DNA of 64,000 bases from Rickettsia endosymbiont of Ceutorhynchus obstrictus (GTDB lineage Bacteria; Pseudomonadota; Alphaproteobacteria; Rickettsiales; Rickettsiaceae). Shown in pieces: positions 41,787 to 51,065 of this stretch. Each line of letters begins with the position of its first letter. Position 1 is the stretch's first letter. Below the pieces are notes generated by a model, which was given only the letters and a program-made list of their open reading frames with translations, was not told where the DNA came from and did no database searches. Position numbers and translations under genes: made by a program. The stretch covers positions 930,001-994,000 of the forward strand of contig NZ_OZ032162.1 of NCBI RefSeq assembly GCF_964026565.1. Reading direction: 5' to 3'.

Positions 41787-44027
41787 TTAATTAAAATATT
41801 TACGTTCTTTGATCACATTACCGTTTTCAGCGGTATTTTCTTCATTTCGTGTTCGTTTTTTGTTAGCTTCTCGTTGCTCTGTCTCGGTATTTTCCTTATC
41901 GTTGTTTTTCGGTTTTACATTAACTTTTGCCGTTTGTTCTGAAAGTACAACATTTTTTATAGTTAATTTTGCTTTGCCCTTATTATCAAAGCCGATAAGT
42001 TTAACTTTTACTATATCACCGTATTTTAACACACTAGCTACCGATTCAATTCTTTCTTCGGAAATTTCGCTAATATGCACGAAGCCGTCTTTGCTGCCGA
42101 GATAGTTAATAAATGCGCCGGAATCTAATACTTTTACTACGGTACCGTTAAATATTTCACCGATTTCAGGCTCAATGGCAATTGCTTTAACTTTATCGAT
42201 GGCGATTTTTAATTTATCTTTGCCTGAAGCATAAATAGATACCGTACCGTCATCGCTGATATCGATTTTAGCACCGCTAGTTTCACAAATTTCTTTTATT
42301 ACTTTGCCGCCGGCACCTATAACTTCTCTAATTTTGTCTTTATCAATTTTTATGCTTTGAGTACAAGGTGCATATTGACTGATATCCAAATTAGGTGAAT
42401 TAATTACTTTATTCATTTGTTCAAGAATATGCAAACGACCGTTTTTTGCTTGCTCTAAGGCTTTTTTCATTATTTCAAAAGTTACGCCGGATATTTTTAT
42501 ATCCATTTGCAGCGCGGTTATTCCTTCACTACTACCGGCTACTTTAAAATCCATATCCCCTAAATAATCTTCATCGCCTAGTATATCCGATAATACGGCA
42601 AATTTACTGCCTTCCTTAACTAGTCCCATAGCAATACCGGCAATCGGTGCCTTTATAGGAACACCTGCATACATCAAAGCAAGTGAAGTACCGCAAACCG
42701 TTGCCATTGAAGAAGAGCCGTTAGATTCGGTAGTTTCGGCAACTATTCTGATTGAATAAGGAAATTGCGCTTTAGTCGGTAAGACGGAATTAATAGCACG
42801 CCATGCGAGTTTACCATGTCCAACTTCTCTTCGTCCCGGCGCTCTCATCGGTGTTGCTTGCCCAACGCAATAAGGCGGGAAAATATAGTTAAGCATAAAC
42901 CGCTCTTTATACTCACCTTCTAGACTATCAACGATTTGTTCATCTTGAGTAGTGCCAAGCGTTGCGGTCACTAAACTTTGCGTTTCGCCTCTAGTAAATA
43001 AAGCCGAGCCGTGAGTTCTTGGTAAAACTCCTACTTCACAAGCAATTTGTCTGATATCGGTAGATTTACGTCCGTCAATACGAGAGTTATTTTTTAAAAT
43101 ATCATTACGTAATATATTAGCTTCAACTGATTTAAGAGCAGATTCAATTTGATAGCTGCTATAATTTTTATTAGCGATATCCTCGGCAAAATGCTCAAGA
43201 ACTTTAGCAGGGATAGCATCTAAAGTAGTACTAAGTTCCTGTTTTGAAGTTATAGTAAAAGCTTCTTTTATTTCTTTACCAACCATTTGCTCGATTTGTT
43301 CTTTTAAATGAGCAGGGTATAAATCCTTCATTTGTAATTTTGGTTTACCGGCTTCTTTGCTAAGTTCTTTTATTATCTGAATTACCAGCTGAAATGCGTC
43401 ATATCCGAACTTTACGCCTGCAAGCATTTGATCTTCGGACAATAAATTAGCTTCTGACTCAACCATCATTACGGAAGATTCAGTACCGGCAACGATTAAT
43501 TCTAATTGACTAGATTTTAAGGCTTCAAATGATGGATTTAAGACAAATTCACCATTAATAAAGCCGACTTTACTAGCGGCAATAATTTCCGTATATGGAG
43601 CAGGGGAGAGTGCTAACGCTGCCGAAGCACCGATAACTGCAAGGATATCGGTACTACATTCAGGATCATATGAAAGAACAGTACAAACTACTTGCGTTTC
43701 ATTAACAAAAGCGGGATGAAATAAAGGTCTGATCGGTCTGTCGATTAAGCGAGATATTAAAACTTCTTTATCTGATGCTTTACCTTCGCGTTTAAAAAAT
43801 CCGCCCGGTATTTTACCGGCTGCACCTGCCATTTCTCTATAATGGGTAGTTAACGGGAAAAAACCTATGCCTTCTTTTGCTTCCTTAGCACTTACTGCCG
43901 TACATAATAATACGGAGTTACCCATTTTCACCATTACTGCGCCGTCTGCTTGCCTAGCAATCTTACCGGTACTTATCTCAAGGGTTTTCCCGCCCCATTC
44001 TACTGTTTTCGTTATTTCATTAAACAT
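41787..44027 (-). CDS. pnp: Polynucleotide phosphorylase
   Basis: 746 aa. Phosphorolytic 3'-to-5' exoribonuclease of the RNA degradosome. Two RNase PH domains (about 1-230 and 310-540; Arg-Thr-His-Gly-Ser-Ala-Leu-Phe-Thr-Arg-Gly-Glu-Thr-Gln), a KH domain (Gly-Ala-Gly-Gly-Lys-Val-Ile-Lys) and an S1 domain (about 615-690; Val-His-Ile-Ser-Glu-Ile) are in order. The catalytic Asp-rich loop Gly-Asp-Met-Asp-Phe-Lys-Val-Ala-Gly is present. A Lys/Glu/Asn-rich tail follows S1. It is the third gene of truB-rpsO-pnp, 119 bp after rpsO. Confidence 0.97.
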   Translation of the reverse strand: MFNEITKTVEWGGKTLEISTGKIARQADGAVMVKMGNSVLLCTAVSAKEAKEGIGFFPLTTHYREMAGAAGKIPGGFFKREGKASDKEVLISRLIDRPIRPLFHPAFVNETQVVCTVLSYDPECSTDILAVIGASAALALSPAPYTEIIAASKVGFINGEFVLNPSFEALKSSQLELIVAGTESSVMMVESEANLLSEDQMLAGVKFGYDAFQLVIQIIKELSKEAGKPKLQMKDLYPAHLKEQIEQMVGKEIKEAFTITSKQELSTTLDAIPAKVLEHFAEDIANKNYSSYQIESALKSVEANILRNDILKNNSRIDGRKSTDIRQIACEVGVLPRTHGSALFTRGETQSLVTATLGTTQDEQIVDSLEGEYKERFMLNYIFPPYCVGQATPMRAPGRREVGHGKLAWRAINSVLPTKAQFPYSIRIVAETTESNGSSSMATVCGTSLALMYAGVPIKAPIAGIAMGLVKEGSKFAVLSDILGDEDYLGDMDFKVAGSSEGITALQMDIKISGVTFEIMKKALEQAKNGRLHILEQMNKVINSPNLDISQYAPCTQSIKIDKDKIREVIGAGGKVIKEICETSGAKIDISDDGTVSIYASGKDKLKIAIDKVKAIAIEPEIGEIFNGTVVKVLDSGAFINYLGSKDGFVHISEISEERIESVASVLKYGDIVKVKLIGFDNKGKAKLTIKNVVLSEQTAKVNVKPKNNDKENTETEQREANKKRTRNEENTAENGNVIKERKYFN

Positions 44028-44091
44028 TTTATCTCACAATATTAATTGGTTTTTTTGTTAATTTAGCGTTTAAGCTTGTCATTGTTAGGAG

Positions 44092-44121
44092 GTGTTATTC
44101 CCGCTTTCGCGGGAATGACAC
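44092..44121 (-). promoter_or_regulatory. Palindromic hairpin in the rpsO-pnp gap
   Basis: GTGTTATTCCCGC, TTTC loop, GCGGGAATGACAC: a near-perfect 13-bp stem of the GTCATTCCCGC repeat family, in the leader of pnp. In Escherichia coli this gap holds the rpsO terminator and the RNase III hairpin controlling pnp. This repeat may have taken over such a role (inference). Confidence 0.6.
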
Positions 44122-44146
44122 CGCAAGGCGTTCTACCTTGGAACCC

Positions 44147-44422
44147 CTAACGCGTCTTTCTAATTCCGAGCTTACCTATTAGCTCTAAATAATTACTTAC
44201 ACTTTTTTTCTTAATATAATTTAGTAACCTGCGACGACGACCGACTAAGATTAATAATCCTCTTCTGGTGGTAAAATCTTTAAGATTAACCTTACAATGT
44301 TCAGTTAAGTTATTGATTCTCTCGGTTAAAATAGCACATTGTACTTCGCTAGACCCTGTATCGGCTTCCGTAAGTGAATATTCTTTAATTAGTTGTTGTT
44401 TACGCTCAGCTGTAATCGACAT
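44147..44422 (-). CDS. rpsO: 30S ribosomal protein S15
   Basis: 91 aa, usual length is 88-91. Binds 16S rRNA and nucleates the platform of the small subunit. Diagnostic segments are Asp-Thr-Gly-Ser-Ser-Glu-Val-Gln, Ile-x-x-Leu-Thr-Glu-His and Arg-Arg-Gly-Leu-Leu-x-Leu-Val-Gly-x-Arg-Arg-Arg-Leu-Leu. AAGGAG precedes the ATG. It lies 12 bp after truB and before pnp, the widely conserved gene order. Confidence 0.98.
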   Translation of the reverse strand: MSITAERKQQLIKEYSLTEADTGSSEVQCAILTERINNLTEHCKVNLKDFTTRRGLLILVGRRRRLLNYIKKKSVSNYLELIGKLGIRKTR

Positions 44423-44434
44423 CGATAAATCTCC

Positions 44435-45337
44435 TTATTTTATTAAATTAAACACACGCATAGAATTAAAGCAATTCTTGTTTAAACTACCGATAGCAAG
44501 CAAAACACCTTCATAACGAACCCATAAAAGAGTAACGTCATCTTCAGACGGTCTAGAATTAAAATAACATTTCTGTCCGTATTTAATTTTTTGTGCTTGC
44601 TCAAAAGTAGCGTCAAGAACCAGGATGTCGTCCAGTATTGCCTCAATTCTTATACTCTTTTCCTCAAGAAACTCTTTTGTTATCTCTTGCTTTGATTCTT
44701 CAGGTTTTGACATTATAATAGCATTTTCCATTTTAAATGCCCCAACCTGAATACGGCGTAATTCTATCACAAATGCTAAACTTTGCAAGGATAATGCCAT
44801 ATCTTCCGCTAAACTTCTTATATAAGTACCTTTTGAGCATTCGACGCAGTAAGTAGCAGTCGCTTTTTCTTCATCGAAATTAATACATTTTAGGTTGTAA
44901 ATCGTTATATTTCGTGCTTTTAATTCTGCTGCGAGACCTTGCCTTGCAAGTTTATAAGATCTAACGCCGTTAACTTTAATAGCCGAAAAAGCCGGAGGAG
45001 TTTGTGAGATTATACCGGTAAATTTAGAACTAACGCTGAAAACTTCTTCTTTAGAAGGAACATAACTAGCGGTATTTATTATTTTCCCCGAGTAATCACC
45101 GCTATCGGTTTGTGCGCCGAATTGCAAAGTGAAAATATAAGTTTTTTTAGCATCGATTAGTATTGGCATTAATTTTGTCGCTTCACCGACGGCTAAAGGT
45201 AAAATGCCTTCTGCCTCTACGTCCAAAGTTCCTGCATGACCGATTTTTACCTTACCGAGTGTTCTTTTAATTATCGCAACGGCTTTTGCCGAGCTTATAC
45301 CTTTCGGCTTATAGATATTTAGCCAATAGTTGTTCAT
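44435..45337 (-). CDS. truB: tRNA pseudouridine(55) synthase TruB
   Basis: 300 aa. Makes pseudouridine 55 in the T-loop of tRNAs. The catalytic Asp lies in Gly-His-Ala-Gly-Thr-Leu-Asp. Tyr-Lys-Pro-x-Gly-Ile-Ser-Ser near the N-terminus and Ser-Lys-Gly-Thr-Tyr-Ile-Arg-Ser-Leu-Ala are further signatures. The C-terminal part has a PUA-like region. It is the first gene of the truB-rpsO-pnp operon. A nested palindromic element lies upstream. Confidence 0.97.
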   Translation of the reverse strand: MNNYWLNIYKPKGISSAKAVAIIKRTLGKVKIGHAGTLDVEAEGILPLAVGEATKLMPILIDAKKTYIFTLQFGAQTDSGDYSGKIINTASYVPSKEEVFSVSSKFTGIISQTPPAFSAIKVNGVRSYKLARQGLAAELKARNITIYNLKCINFDEEKATATYCVECSKGTYIRSLAEDMALSLQSLAFVIELRRIQVGAFKMENAIIMSKPEESKQEITKEFLEEKSIRIEAILDDILVLDATFEQAQKIKYGQKCYFNSRPSEDDVTLLWVRYEGVLLAIGSLNKNCFNSMRVFNLIK

Positions 45338-45355
45338 AGATTTTTAATAAAATTG

Positions 45356-45534
45356 TTACGTTGATACCCCAAACGTCATTGCGAGGAGGTACGAAGTACC
45401 GACGTGGCAATCTAGGAAAAAATACTTTGTTGTCATCCTGAATTTATTTTAGGACTACTAAGAGATGCTGAAACAAGTTCAGCATGACAAAGCCTAGATT
45501 GCCACGTCGCCTACGGCTCCTCGCAATGACGATG
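45356..45534. repeat. Nested GTCATTGCGAGG palindromic element
   Basis: Three concentric pairs: GTCATTGCGAG (45375) with CTCGCAATGAC (45520), GTGGCAATCTAGG with CCTAGATTGCCAC, and within them the units GTCATCCTGAATTTATTTTA and CTGAAACAAGTTCAGCATGA. The same architecture occurs at 52547-52764. Confidence 0.85.
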
Positions 45535-45617
45535 TTTTGATAATTTCCACTTGACTTAAATAAGAAAAATCTTTAATATAAGGTTCTAACCAAGCAACAA
45601 GTAGGTTAGGCTGAAAG

Positions 45618-47189
45618 ATGACAATTATTCCGGACATTTCAAAAAATTCTTCTTCATCGTTAAAAACTAATCTAGACAAATCTGCTACCAAAATCAACAA
45701 ATTTTTAGACTATATTTGGCCCATAGAGCGTGTTGAGCTTTCTAAGTTCTTAGCTATAACCTTATTAATGTTCTGTATTTTATTTATTCAAAATTTAATC
45801 AGAGCTTTAAAGGATAGCATCGTTAACACTATGATTGGTGTAGAGACTATTTCTTTCCTTAAATTTTGGGGAGTGATGCCGGCAGCCTTTTTAGTCACGG
45901 CTATTTACGTTAAGCTTGTTAATCACATGAAAGGGGAAAATATTTTCTACCTTATTATGTCAGTTTTCTTAGCATTTTTTGCACTATTTGCTTTTGTTAT
46001 TTTTCCAAATTATGAAATGCTGCATTTAAATGCCGATACTGCTCGATCATTAATTCAATCTTTTCCTAATCTTAAATGGTTTATTCTCCTCTTATCGAAT
46101 TGGAGTTTTTCCTTATTTTATATTATCGCCGAATTATGGCCTAATGTAGTTTTTGCCTTACTTTTCTGGCAATTCGTCAATAACGTTACTACGGTCGAAG
46201 AATCAAAAAGATTCTATCCGTTATTCGGTTTGCTCGGACAGACAGGGCTTTATCTAGCAGGACAGTTTTTAACAAATCTCGAATATATAAATAAATATTT
46301 TACCAATAAATTTGCTTTGCAAGCATCTTATAACACAATTTCAGTCCAAGTTATATTAACTATAGTTTTGATTTTAGGATTCATAGCTATTAAAACTTTT
46401 TGGTTACTTAATCATAAAATATTAGATAAGCAGCATCTTGCATTATTAAAGTTTAAAGTAAAAAAGAAGTCAATGACGCTTGTAGAAAGCTTTAAAATGA
46501 TTGCATCGTCTAGACATATAAGATTAATTGCAACTTTACTTATTTGCTACGGGATAGCAATAAATTTAGCCGAAGGTCCTTGGAAAGCTGCCGCAACAAG
46601 AATTTATAAAACTCCTACCGAATATGCGGCTTTTATCGGTAGTTATTTAAGTTATACCGGTATATTTACTTTGATATTTGTTATTTTAGGTTCAAATATT
46701 GTCAGAAAACTTGGCTGGTTTACAGCGGCTATTATTACCCCGATAATGGTTTTTACCACCGGTTTATTATTTTTTTCCGTCAATAATTTTGAAGGATTTG
46801 CCGTGATAATAGCGGCTAGCTTTATCTTAACCGATCCGACTTTAATTGCCGTAACAATCGGCGCTATTCAAAACGTGCTTAGTAAATCCAGTAAATATAC
46901 CTTATTCGATTCAACAAAAGAAATGTCTTATGTGCCTCTTGATAACGAATTAAAGATAAAAGGTAAAGCCGCCGCCGACGTAATAGGAACAAAACTCGGT
47001 AAGTCCGCTAGCGCATTTTTACAATCAATAGTTTTTATTATTTTGCCTTCTGCAAGTTATCAGTCGATTTCTCTGTGTTTAATGATAATATTTATTATTA
47101 CTTGCTCAATATGGATTTGGGCAACAAAAGAATTAAATAAAGAATATAATGCGGCAATAGAAAATAGTGTTCAAAAAAATTGTCATTAG
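45618..47189 (+). CDS. tlc4: ATP/ADP-type nucleotide translocase (Tlc family)
   Basis: 523 aa, twelve hydrophobic helices, the energy-parasite nucleotide transporter family of rickettsiae and chlamydiae. Markers are Phe-Ile-Gln-Asn-Leu-Ile-Arg-Ala-Leu-Lys-Asp, Phe-Tyr-Pro-Leu-Phe-Gly-Leu, and Thr-Leu-Phe-Asp-Ser-Thr-Lys-Glu-Met-Ser-Tyr-Val-Pro-Leu-Asp near the C-terminus. Rickettsia has five paralogues. The one next to truB and sca4 in Rickettsia prowazekii is, as I recall, Tlc4, reported to carry CTP, UTP and GDP rather than ATP. The paralogue number rests on synteny. Its stop codon is part of an inverted repeat in the sca4 leader. Confidence 0.88.
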   Translation: MTIIPDISKNSSSSLKTNLDKSATKINKFLDYIWPIERVELSKFLAITLLMFCILFIQNLIRALKDSIVNTMIGVETISFLKFWGVMPAAFLVTAIYVKLVNHMKGENIFYLIMSVFLAFFALFAFVIFPNYEMLHLNADTARSLIQSFPNLKWFILLLSNWSFSLFYIIAELWPNVVFALLFWQFVNNVTTVEESKRFYPLFGLLGQTGLYLAGQFLTNLEYINKYFTNKFALQASYNTISVQVILTIVLILGFIAIKTFWLLNHKILDKQHLALLKFKVKKKSMTLVESFKMIASSRHIRLIATLLICYGIAINLAEGPWKAAATRIYKTPTEYAAFIGSYLSYTGIFTLIFVILGSNIVRKLGWFTAAIITPIMVFTTGLLFFSVNNFEGFAVIIAASFILTDPTLIAVTIGAIQNVLSKSSKYTLFDSTKEMSYVPLDNELKIKGKAAADVIGTKLGKSASAFLQSIVFIILPSASYQSISLCLMIIFIITCSIWIWATKELNKEYNAAIENSVQKNCH

Positions 47190-47249
47190 TAAGTTTTAAC
47201 TTGAAATAATTAAATTTAAAACTTACTATTAAAATAGTTTAATTATTTC
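47187..47249 (+). promoter_or_regulatory. Two interleaved 12-bp inverted repeats in sca4 leader
   Basis: Repeat 1: TAGTAAGTTTTA (47187-47198) and TAAAACTTACTA (47217-47228). Repeat 2: GAAATAATTAAA (47203-47214) and TTTAATTATTTC (47238-47249). All arms are perfect. Because they are interleaved, the two stems are either alternatives or form a pseudoknot. They lie between tlc4 and the sca4 start (47268), upstream of GGAG. Confidence 0.7.
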
Positions 47250-47267
47250 AATAATTATGGAGATGAT

Positions 47268-50200
47268 ATGAGTAAAGAAACCGATACCGGTAACGAGTCA
47301 GGTTATAAAACAGACACCGATGAAGTAGAGGCGATAAAGACTACTATAATACCAGCACGGGACGGTCTTTTTCAGTCGACGACGACATCAACACCGGAGC
47401 TTAATGTTTTATCTTCTTCTATAACTGACGAGGGAATAGTTGATCCAATTACTCAAGCTATAAGGGATCAAATCCTAACAGCGCAAAGGGAAATACTAAG
47501 ACTGGAGATTAGTAGGCAAAACCCTGAGTTAGCAGAACAATTAGAAAATGATAAAAAGTTTAGAGAATTTTTAAAGAATCTTAAAGATGAGGAAGAAAAA
47601 AGAAAGTTAGTTTATGCAGTTCTCAATGATAAAGAGATTAAGGGGGAACTTGAAAAAATTGAAATAAATGGTTATAGAAATATCCATAAACAATTTGAAA
47701 ATCGCTTTAAACCCATGTTGTGGGACGGTGATAAAGGAGAAGACGCTAATAAAAACACTACTCAATCCCAAAAAGTTACCAATGATGTCGGTGATGAAAT
47801 TTGTACTTTAACCGAAACGACGCATGCAATTAACCCGATACAAATTTTAGACGGAAATAATCAGCCGGTAACAATTAAATCTTACCGTACCATAGATTTT
47901 CCGACAAAATTAGACGGTGCTGCCGGTAATATGCATTTATCGATAGTAGCGTTGGATAAAAACGGCAATAAGCCTTCTATAGATAAAGCAGTTTATTTTA
48001 CCGCTCATTACGAAGAAGGGCCTAACGGTAAGCCGCTACTTAAGGAAATAAGCTCGCCGATGCCTATAAAATTTATGGGTGAAGGGAAAGAGGCAATCGG
48101 ATATATTGAGCATGGCGGTGAAATTTATACGATGCCGGTAACACGCGGTAAATATGAAGCAATGATGCAAGAAGTCGCCGTAAATAAAGGTCATAGCGTA
48201 GATTTATCACAAACTGTGAAAGAAATAGCTAACGATAAAGTTATGAATATGAGCCAAGAGCAGGGCGGTAAAAGCATAGTGGACGGCTATAAAGCTATAG
48301 CTGAAAAATATGCTGATTTACAGAAAAATCCTGAAGGTAAATTGCCGGAAGAATTATCAAAAGAAGAATTGAAAGATAAAACGGCATTTATTAAAGACCT
48401 ATCTAATAACAATAATTCATTAGGCGATAAAGATAAAGCAGTAATATTAGATGAGCTAGTAAAATATGAAACTGAGCGCGGCGAAAAGGCTATCGGTGAC
48501 GGTAAAATAGCTATCGATAAAACAATTGAAATGTTAGATACTGAAAAAGGAATACTTAACGAAAGAATTACAGAGCAAGATAAAGCTAAGATAAATAGTG
48601 AGCAGCAACAACCTATTCTAAAAAACCAAGAGCAGGGCGGTAAAAGCATAGTAGACGGCTATAAAGCTATAGCTGAAAAATATGCTGATTTACAGAAAAA
48701 TCCTGAAGGTAAATTGCCGGAAGAATTATCAAAAGAAGAATTGAAAGATAAAACGGCATTTATTAAAGACCTATCTAATAACAATAATTCATTAGACGAT
48801 AAAGATAAAGCCGTAATATTAGATGAGCTAGTAAAATATGAAACTGAGCGCGGCGAAAAGGCTATCGGTGACGGTAAAATAGCTATCGATAAAACAATTG
48901 AAATGTTAGATACTGAAAAAGGAATACTTAACGAAAGGATTACAGAGCAAGATAAAGCTAAGATAAATAGTGAACAGCAACAACCTATTCTAAAAAACCA
49001 AGAGCAGGGCGGTAAAAGCATAGTAGACGGCTATAAAGCTATAGCTGAAAAATATGCTGATTTACAGAAAAATCCTGAAGGTAAATTGCCGGAAGAATTA
49101 TCAAAAGAAGAATTGAAAGATAAAACGGCATTTATTAAAGACCTATCCAATAACAATAATTCATTAGGCGATAAAGATAAAGCAGTAATATTAGATGAGC
49201 TAGTAAAATATGAAACTGAGCGCGGCGAAAAGGCTATCGGTGACGGTAAAATAGCTATCGATAAAACAATTGAAATGTTAGATACTGAAAAAGGAATACT
49301 TAACGAAAGAATTACAGAGCAAGATAAAGCTAAGATAAATAGTGAGCAGCAACAACCTATTCTAAAAAACCAAGAGCAGGGCGGTAAAAGCATAGTAGAC
49401 GGCTATAAAGCTATAGCTGAAAAATATGCTGATTTACAGAAAAATCCTGAAGGTAAATTGCCGGAAGAATTATCAAAAGAAGAATTGAAAGATAAAACGG
49501 CATTTATTAAAGACCTATCTAATAACAATAATTCATTAGACGATAAAGATAAAGCCGTAATATTAGATGAGCTAGTAAAATATGAAACTGAGCGCGGCGA
49601 AAAGGCTATCGGTGACGGTAAAATAGCTATCGATAAAACAATTGAAATGTTAGATACTGAAAAAGGAATACTTAACGAAAGAATTACAGAGCAAGATAAA
49701 GCTAAGATAAATAGTGAGCAGCAACAACCTATTCTAAAAAACCAAGAGCAGGGCGGTAAAAGCATAGTAGACGGCTATAAAGCTATAGCTGAAAAATATG
49801 CTGATTTACAGAAAAATCCTGAAGGTAAATTGCCGGAAGAATTATCAAAAGAAGAATTGAAAGATAAAACGGCATTTATTAAAGACCTATCTAATAACAA
49901 TAATTCATTAGACGATAAAGATAAAGCCGTAATATTAGATGAGCTAGTAAAATATGAAACTGAGCGCGGCGAAAAGGCTATCGGTGACGGTAAAATAGCT
50001 ATCGATAAAACAATTGAAATGTTAGATACTGAAAAAGGAATACTTAACGAAAGGATTACGGAGCAAGATAAAGCTAAGGTAAGTAAAGAAACAGAAACAG
50101 CTAAACTTTTTTCAGAGTTGCCGTTTCATGATAATAAAGCTAAAGAAGAAATATTAGGCGTTTCTGAAACAACAACTTCTCCGTTACAGCAAGTTAAAAC

Positions 50201-50927
50201 TACACAACCTCCTCAACCATTGCATGCTGAAATGGATACAGTTAGTACTCCTTCATCTACTTCTGAAAATGTACAACAGGTAGAGGCGCTAACAGCTCAA
50301 TTAATGGCAAATTTAGAAGGTAGTAGCTCAAACAGATCAACAGAGGAAGAAGCGGCAAAACAAAAATTTTATACATCCGCAAAAGCTGTTATAGATACAA
50401 CAACAGAGCTAGTTGACAAAATACCCGACTCTAAAGTAATAGCTAAAGCCGATAATATAAAAAACATTCTTTCTAATTCTGCTCCTATATATTCAAAAGA
50501 AAATCAAAAAAAACAAATAATCGACGAATATAATAAGCAGAATACAATTGATGAGCAAAAAGTTTTTATTGAAAATAAATTAGTTCAAAATAAGGGCTTA
50601 TCTAAAGAAGATCGTTTAGGCATAATAGATGACTTAATAAAGCAACAAGACAAAAGAAGATCAATAGCGGTTGAAGGTCCATATGATAAAGATAATAAAG
50701 CTGCAACTGTTAGTATTTCATTAGAAGAAACAGAATTAAAGCCGATTAGTGAGGAAAAACCGAATATAGAGAAAGCGCAAAGACAAGTCGATATAGACAA
50801 AGTCAATGTTAAAGGTGATGTATCAATAAGAGCTGTATTAACGGAAGCACGAGGTAAGATTAATGAGGAGCCGACTATATCGGTTCAAAATGTTGCTAAT
50901 CCAAAAAGGCAAGAGATAAAAAGATGA
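47268..50927 (+). CDS. sca4: Sca4 (120-kDa heat-stable cytoplasmic antigen) with tandem repeats
   Basis: 1219 aa, ATG with GGAG 7 bases upstream. The N-terminal 300 residues and the last 170 match the Sca4/PS120 antigen: Val-Tyr-Phe-Thr-Ala-His-Tyr-Glu-Glu-Gly-Pro-Asn-Gly-Lys-Pro, Ile-Glu-His-Gly-Gly-Glu-Ile-Tyr-Thr, and Lys-Pro-Ile-Ser-Glu-Glu near the end. Sca4 of spotted-fever rickettsiae is a secreted effector that binds vinculin and eases cell-to-cell spread. Here residues about 330-937 are replaced by five copies of a 124-residue unit unlike the usual central region. Whether the unit keeps vinculin-binding helices cannot be told by eye. No signal peptide is present, in line with the family. 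Confidence 0.9.
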   Translation: MSKETDTGNESGYKTDTDEVEAIKTTIIPARDGLFQSTTTSTPELNVLSSSITDEGIVDPITQAIRDQILTAQREILRLEISRQNPELAEQLENDKKFREFLKNLKDEEEKRKLVYAVLNDKEIKGELEKIEINGYRNIHKQFENRFKPMLWDGDKGEDANKNTTQSQKVTNDVGDEICTLTETTHAINPIQILDGNNQPVTIKSYRTIDFPTKLDGAAGNMHLSIVALDKNGNKPSIDKAVYFTAHYEEGPNGKPLLKEISSPMPIKFMGEGKEAIGYIEHGGEIYTMPVTRGKYEAMMQEVAVNKGHSVDLSQTVKEIANDKVMNMSQEQGGKSIVDGYKAIAEKYADLQKNPEGKLPEELSKEELKDKTAFIKDLSNNNNSLGDKDKAVILDELVKYETERGEKAIGDGKIAIDKTIEMLDTEKGILNERITEQDKAKINSEQQQPILKNQEQGGKSIVDGYKAIAEKYADLQKNPEGKLPEELSKEELKDKTAFIKDLSNNNNSLDDKDKAVILDELVKYETERGEKAIGDGKIAIDKTIEMLDTEKGILNERITEQDKAKINSEQQQPILKNQEQGGKSIVDGYKAIAEKYADLQKNPEGKLPEELSKEELKDKTAFIKDLSNNNNSLGDKDKAVILDELVKYETERGEKAIGDGKIAIDKTIEMLDTEKGILNERITEQDKAKINSEQQQPILKNQEQGGKSIVDGYKAIAEKYADLQKNPEGKLPEELSKEELKDKTAFIKDLSNNNNSLDDKDKAVILDELVKYETERGEKAIGDGKIAIDKTIEMLDTEKGILNERITEQDKAKINSEQQQPILKNQEQGGKSIVDGYKAIAEKYADLQKNPEGKLPEELSKEELKDKTAFIKDLSNNNNSLDDKDKAVILDELVKYETERGEKAIGDGKIAIDKTIEMLDTEKGILNERITEQDKAKVSKETETAKLFSELPFHDNKAKEEILGVSETTTSPLQQVKTTQPPQPLHAEMDTVSTPSSTSENVQQVEALTAQLMANLEGSSSNRSTEEEAAKQKFYTSAKAVIDTTTELVDKIPDSKVIAKADNIKNILSNSAPIYSKENQKKQIIDEYNKQNTIDEQKVFIENKLVQNKGLSKEDRLGIIDDLIKQQDKRRSIAVEGPYDKDNKAATVSISLEETELKPISEEKPNIEKAQRQVDIDKVNVKGDVSIRAVLTEARGKINEEPTISVQNVANPKRQEIKR
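48255..50078 (+). repeat. 372-bp tandem repeat, 4.9 copies, inside sca4
   Basis: Units start at 48255, 48627, 48999, 49371 and 49743; the last is 336 bp. They are almost identical. At one site copies 1 and 3 read GGC GAT AAA and copies 2, 4 and 5 read GAC GAT AAA, linked to GCA versus GCC a few codons on. The unit length is a multiple of three, so copy-number change keeps the frame. Confidence 0.97.
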
Positions 50928-50987
50928 AATTAATAAGTAGCCCGGTAAAAAAAGCTTTTTTAGAAGCTAGCCTTACTGCACAGAATT

Positions 50988-51053
50988 AATTTATCAACGT
51001 AAATTTAAAACCGAAGAGGAAGCTAAACATGTAATATTTGAATATATAGGTTG
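50988..51053 (+). pseudogene. IS3-type transposase C-terminal remnant
   Basis: Twenty-one codons reading Glu-Leu-Ile-Tyr-Gln-Arg-Lys-Phe-Lys-Thr-Glu-Glu-Glu-Ala-Lys and then Phe-Glu-Tyr-Ile match the region after the catalytic Glu in IS3-family transposases. No start and no other part of the IS remain. It lies just downstream of sca4. Confidence 0.5.
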
Positions 51054-51065
51054 ACATATCATTAT

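Noticed and set aside
48287..49765. Four near-identical 120-codon minus-strand frames
   Set aside because: They are the antisense of the sca4 tandem repeat; identical spacing of 372 bp proves their origin.
47268..50927. CRISPR-like array because of regular repeats
   Set aside because: The unit is 372 bp, coding and contiguous without spacers; there are no cas genes in the window.
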